Shown one piece after another: positions 62,178-64,000 of a stretch of 64,000 nucleotides of DNA; position 1 is the stretch's first letter, and the number at the start of each line of letters is the position of its first letter. Made by a program: the position numbers and the translations under genes. Origin of the DNA: Bradyrhizobium sp. SZCCT0231 (GTDB taxonomy: Bacteria > Pseudomonadota > Alphaproteobacteria > Rhizobiales > Xanthobacteraceae); NCBI RefSeq assembly GCF_018130245.1, contig NZ_JAFCKP010000001.1, positions 1,116,001 to 1,180,000 on the forward strand. Reading direction: 5' to 3'. The notes under the pieces were generated by a model that saw only the letters and a program-made list of their open reading frames with translations, had not been told where the DNA came from and did not search any database.

Positions 62178-62965
62178 GCGCCATACCCCCACTTCTCGCG
62201 GTCGAAGGCCTGACCAAATCCTATGGCGGCATCCATGCCGTGCGCGGCGTCTCGTTCTCGCTGCGGGCCGGCGAAATCCTGGCGCTGATCGGCCCCAACG
62301 GGGCAGGCAAGAGCACCTGCTTCGACATGCTCAACGGCCAGAACAAGCCGGATTCCGGCCATGTCCGCCTGCTCGGCGAAGAGATCACAGGCAGGAAGCC
62401 GCGTGAGGTCTGGCGGCTCGGCGTCGGACGCACGTTCCAGATCACCGCGACCTTCGCCACCATGACCGTGCGTGAGAACGTCCAGGTCGCGCTGATTTCG
62501 CATGAGAAGCAGCTCTACAACCTCTGGGGCTCGGCGCCGAAGTTCGACCGCGGCGAAGCCGGCCGCCTGCTCGAGCTGGTCGGCATGGGCGGCTACGCGG
62601 ACCGTCCCTGCGGCGAGCTCGCCTATGGCGATCTCAAGCGGCTCGAACTTGCGGTCGCGCTCGCCAACCAGCCGAAGCTGCTGTTGATGGACGAGCCGAC
62701 TGCCGGCATGGCGCCGCGCGAGCGCGTCGATCTGATGCGGCTGACCGCGAGCATCGCGCGCGAAAAATCCATCGGCGTGCTCTTCACCGAGCACGACATG
62801 GATGTGGTGTTCGAGCATGCCGACCGCATCATCGTGCTCAATCGCGGGACGTTGATCGCCGAAGGTTCGCCGGCGGAGGTGCGCGGCAATCCGCAGGTGC
62901 AGGCGGTCTATCTCGGCGAGGGCCTCGTCTACGATGCCCGCCACCGCGAGGGAACATCGGCATGA
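62174..62965 (+). CDS. LivG-like ATPase of the ABC importer
   Basis: A 263-residue ABC ATPase. Walker A is GPNGAGKST (about 41-49), the signature region is the LivG variant ELAYGDLKRLELAVAL (LAYGD in place of LSGGQ), and Walker B is LLLMDEPTAGM. The characteristic IGVLFTEHDMDVVF follows. It pairs with the LivF-like ATPase. Both ends overlap neighbours by ATGA, so the importer is translated as one coupled unit. Confidence 0.93.
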   Translation: MSAIPPLLAVEGLTKSYGGIHAVRGVSFSLRAGEILALIGPNGAGKSTCFDMLNGQNKPDSGHVRLLGEEITGRKPREVWRLGVGRTFQITATFATMTVRENVQVALISHEKQLYNLWGSAPKFDRGEAGRLLELVGMGGYADRPCGELAYGDLKRLELAVALANQPKLLLMDEPTAGMAPRERVDLMRLTASIAREKSIGVLFTEHDMDVVFEHADRIIVLNRGTLIAEGSPAEVRGNPQVQAVYLGEGLVYDARHREGTSA

Positions 62966-63666
62966 AGCTCACGGTGCAAGACCTCAACAGCCATTATGGC
63001 CCGGCGCATATCCTGTTCGACATTGGGTTCGAGGTCGGTGAGGGCGAAGTGCTGGCGCTGCTGGGCCGTAATGGCGCCGGCAAGTCGACGACGTTCCGCT
63101 CGATCGTCGGCCTCGTCGCGCAGCGCTCCGGCCGGATCATGTTCGAGGGCAAGGACGTCTCGGCGAAGCCGACACACGAGATCGTGCGCGAGGGCCTCGG
63201 TTACGTGCCGGAGGAGCGGCGCATCTTCACCGACCTGACGGTGGAGGAAAACCTCGAAGTCGGCCGTCAACCCAAGCGTCCGAATGCGCCGCACTGGACG
63301 CGCGAAAAACTGTTCGCGCTGTTTCCAAATCTGGGCGAGATGAAGAACCGTCCCGGCGGCCGCATGAGCGGCGGCGAGCAGCAGATGCTCACCATCGCGC
63401 GCACGCTGATGGGCAATCCCTCGCTGGTGCTGCTCGACGAGCCCTCGGAAGGCCTGTCGCCGAAGATCGTGGAGCAGATGGTCGATGCCATCCTGACCAT
63501 GAAGAAGGAGGGCGTCAGCATCGTCGTTTCCGAGCAGAATCTGCATTTCGCGCGGTTGATCTCCGACCGCGCCTACATCATCGAGCGCGGCCGCATCTGT
63601 TTCGGCGGCACCATGGCCGAGCTCGACGCGCGTCCGGACATCCGCGACGCGCATCTGTCGTTGTGA
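62962..63666 (+). CDS. LivF-like ATPase of the ABC importer
   Basis: A 234-residue ABC ATPase with Walker A GRNGAGKST, signature MSGGEQQMLTIARTLM, Walker B LVLLDEPSEGLSPKIV and the switch His replaced as usual for LivF by Q in VVSEQNLHF. Its partner is the LivG-like ATPase, whose stop overlaps its start. It is the last transporter gene before the MarR gene. Confidence 0.93.
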   Translation: MKLTVQDLNSHYGPAHILFDIGFEVGEGEVLALLGRNGAGKSTTFRSIVGLVAQRSGRIMFEGKDVSAKPTHEIVREGLGYVPEERRIFTDLTVEENLEVGRQPKRPNAPHWTREKLFALFPNLGEMKNRPGGRMSGGEQQMLTIARTLMGNPSLVLLDEPSEGLSPKIVEQMVDAILTMKKEGVSIVVSEQNLHFARLISDRAYIIERGRICFGGTMAELDARPDIRDAHLSL

Positions 63667-63691
63667 CGGCAAGGGGAAGGGCGGGGGACGG

Positions 63692-64000
63692 ATGGCGAGA
63701 AGCGTCGCGGCGAAGAAGAGCGTCAAACCGGCCAAAGCGCTCAACAAGCCGCCTTATGTGCTCGACGAGCAGGTCGGCTTCATTCTGCGCCAGGTCTGGC
63801 AGCGTCACAGCTCGATCTTCACCCGCGACATCGGCACCAATTTGACGCCGACGCAATGGGCGGCGCTGTCGAAGCTGGCCGAGACCGGACCGTGCTCGCA
63901 GAATCAGCTCGGGCGGCTGACGGCGATGGACGTCGCGACCATCAAGGGCGTGATCGATCGCCTGACCGCGCGCGGCCTGACCGAGACCAGCCAGGATCCC
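63692..64000 (+). CDS. MarR-family transcriptional regulator, N-terminal part (3' end outside window)
   Basis: The frame runs off the window after 103 residues. A basic N-terminus is followed by a dimerisation helix (YVLDEQVGFILRQVWQRHSS) and the winged-helix core (LTPTQWAALSKLAETGPCSQ, QLGRLTAMDVATIKGVIDRL), the standard MarR recognition-helix pattern. The missing part holds the wing and the last dimerisation helix. It lies 26 bp after the LivF-like gene in the same direction and is the obvious candidate to bind the palindromes at 55729, 55881 and perhaps 50436. Confidence 0.88.
   Translation, partial: MARSVAAKKSVKPAKALNKPPYVLDEQVGFILRQVWQRHSSIFTRDIGTNLTPTQWAALSKLAETGPCSQNQLGRLTAMDVATIKGVIDRLTARGLTETSQDP

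Noticed and set aside
60854-62965. Apparent 703-residue protein ending in the LivG-like ATPase
   Set aside because: Its first part is an out-of-frame reading of the permease; the ATPase starts at 62174.

Overview
The window is a gene-dense stretch of an alphaproteobacterial chromosome, most likely Bradyrhizobium or a close relative (inference). Supporting signs are GC-rich coding with GTG and TTG starts, a coxMNOP-style cytochrome oxidase operon, the acpXL-type cluster for very-long-chain lipid A acyl chains, DUF2865 and DUF2189 proteins, and seven intergenic palindromic repeats of the kind scattered through Bradyrhizobium genomes. I see no transposase, phage gene, CRISPR array, rRNA or tRNA. 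Both ends cut a gene: a glutathione reductase at the left and a MarR regulator at the right.

Layout. 0-6.5 kb: end of gor, a bicupin protein, a small zinc-ribbon protein, then a compact membrane-stress block (TerB-like, a two-TM protein, TerC, YqhA) closed by a terminator, and an alpha/beta hydrolase. 6.6-10.2 kb: class II DAHP synthase, diacylglycerol kinase and glutamine-dependent NAD synthetase. 10.2-14.7 kb (minus strand): a CuA-type terminal oxidase with subunits II, I, two subunit III-like proteins and a small subunit IV-like protein. 15-24 kb: DUF2189 and DUF2865 proteins, then a translationally coupled run cysS / 37-residue membrane protein / GNAT / citramalate synthase, followed by a VOC protein and a LOG-family protein. 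23-28 kb: Atm1-type ABC exporter, psd and pssA for phosphatidylethanolamine, and an RraA-family protein. 28-34 kb: motA, motB and two tandem kup potassium transporters. 34-37.5 kb: rhodanese, aminotransferase, PotF-like binding protein and a DUF433 antitoxin-like gene whose end lies in a repeat. 37.6-41.8 kb (minus): acpXL-fabZ-fabF2-fabF1-lpxXL. 42-50 kb: ParB-like protein, several tiny genes, a P-type ATPase, MgtC, an AhpD-like protein and a HerA-like ATPase.

The right-hand 13.5 kb is the most interesting part. It holds an extradiol dioxygenase behind a perfect palindrome, then a divergent pair of operons. Leftward run a 2Fe-2S subunit and a molybdopterin/tri-haem cytochrome c subunit built like the nicotinate hydroxylase NicAB. 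Rightward run a 6-hydroxynicotinate reductase-like Fe-S protein, a UPF0280 (ApbE-like) protein, a PF06684 protein, a complete branched-chain-amino-acid-type ABC importer with fused permeases, and a MarR regulator. Two near-identical palindromes lie in the divergent promoter. I read this as a self-contained, MarR-controlled uptake and catabolism module for an N-heteroaromatic acid, possibly nicotinate by a hydroxylate-then-reduce route. The substrate and the later steps are inferred, not shown.
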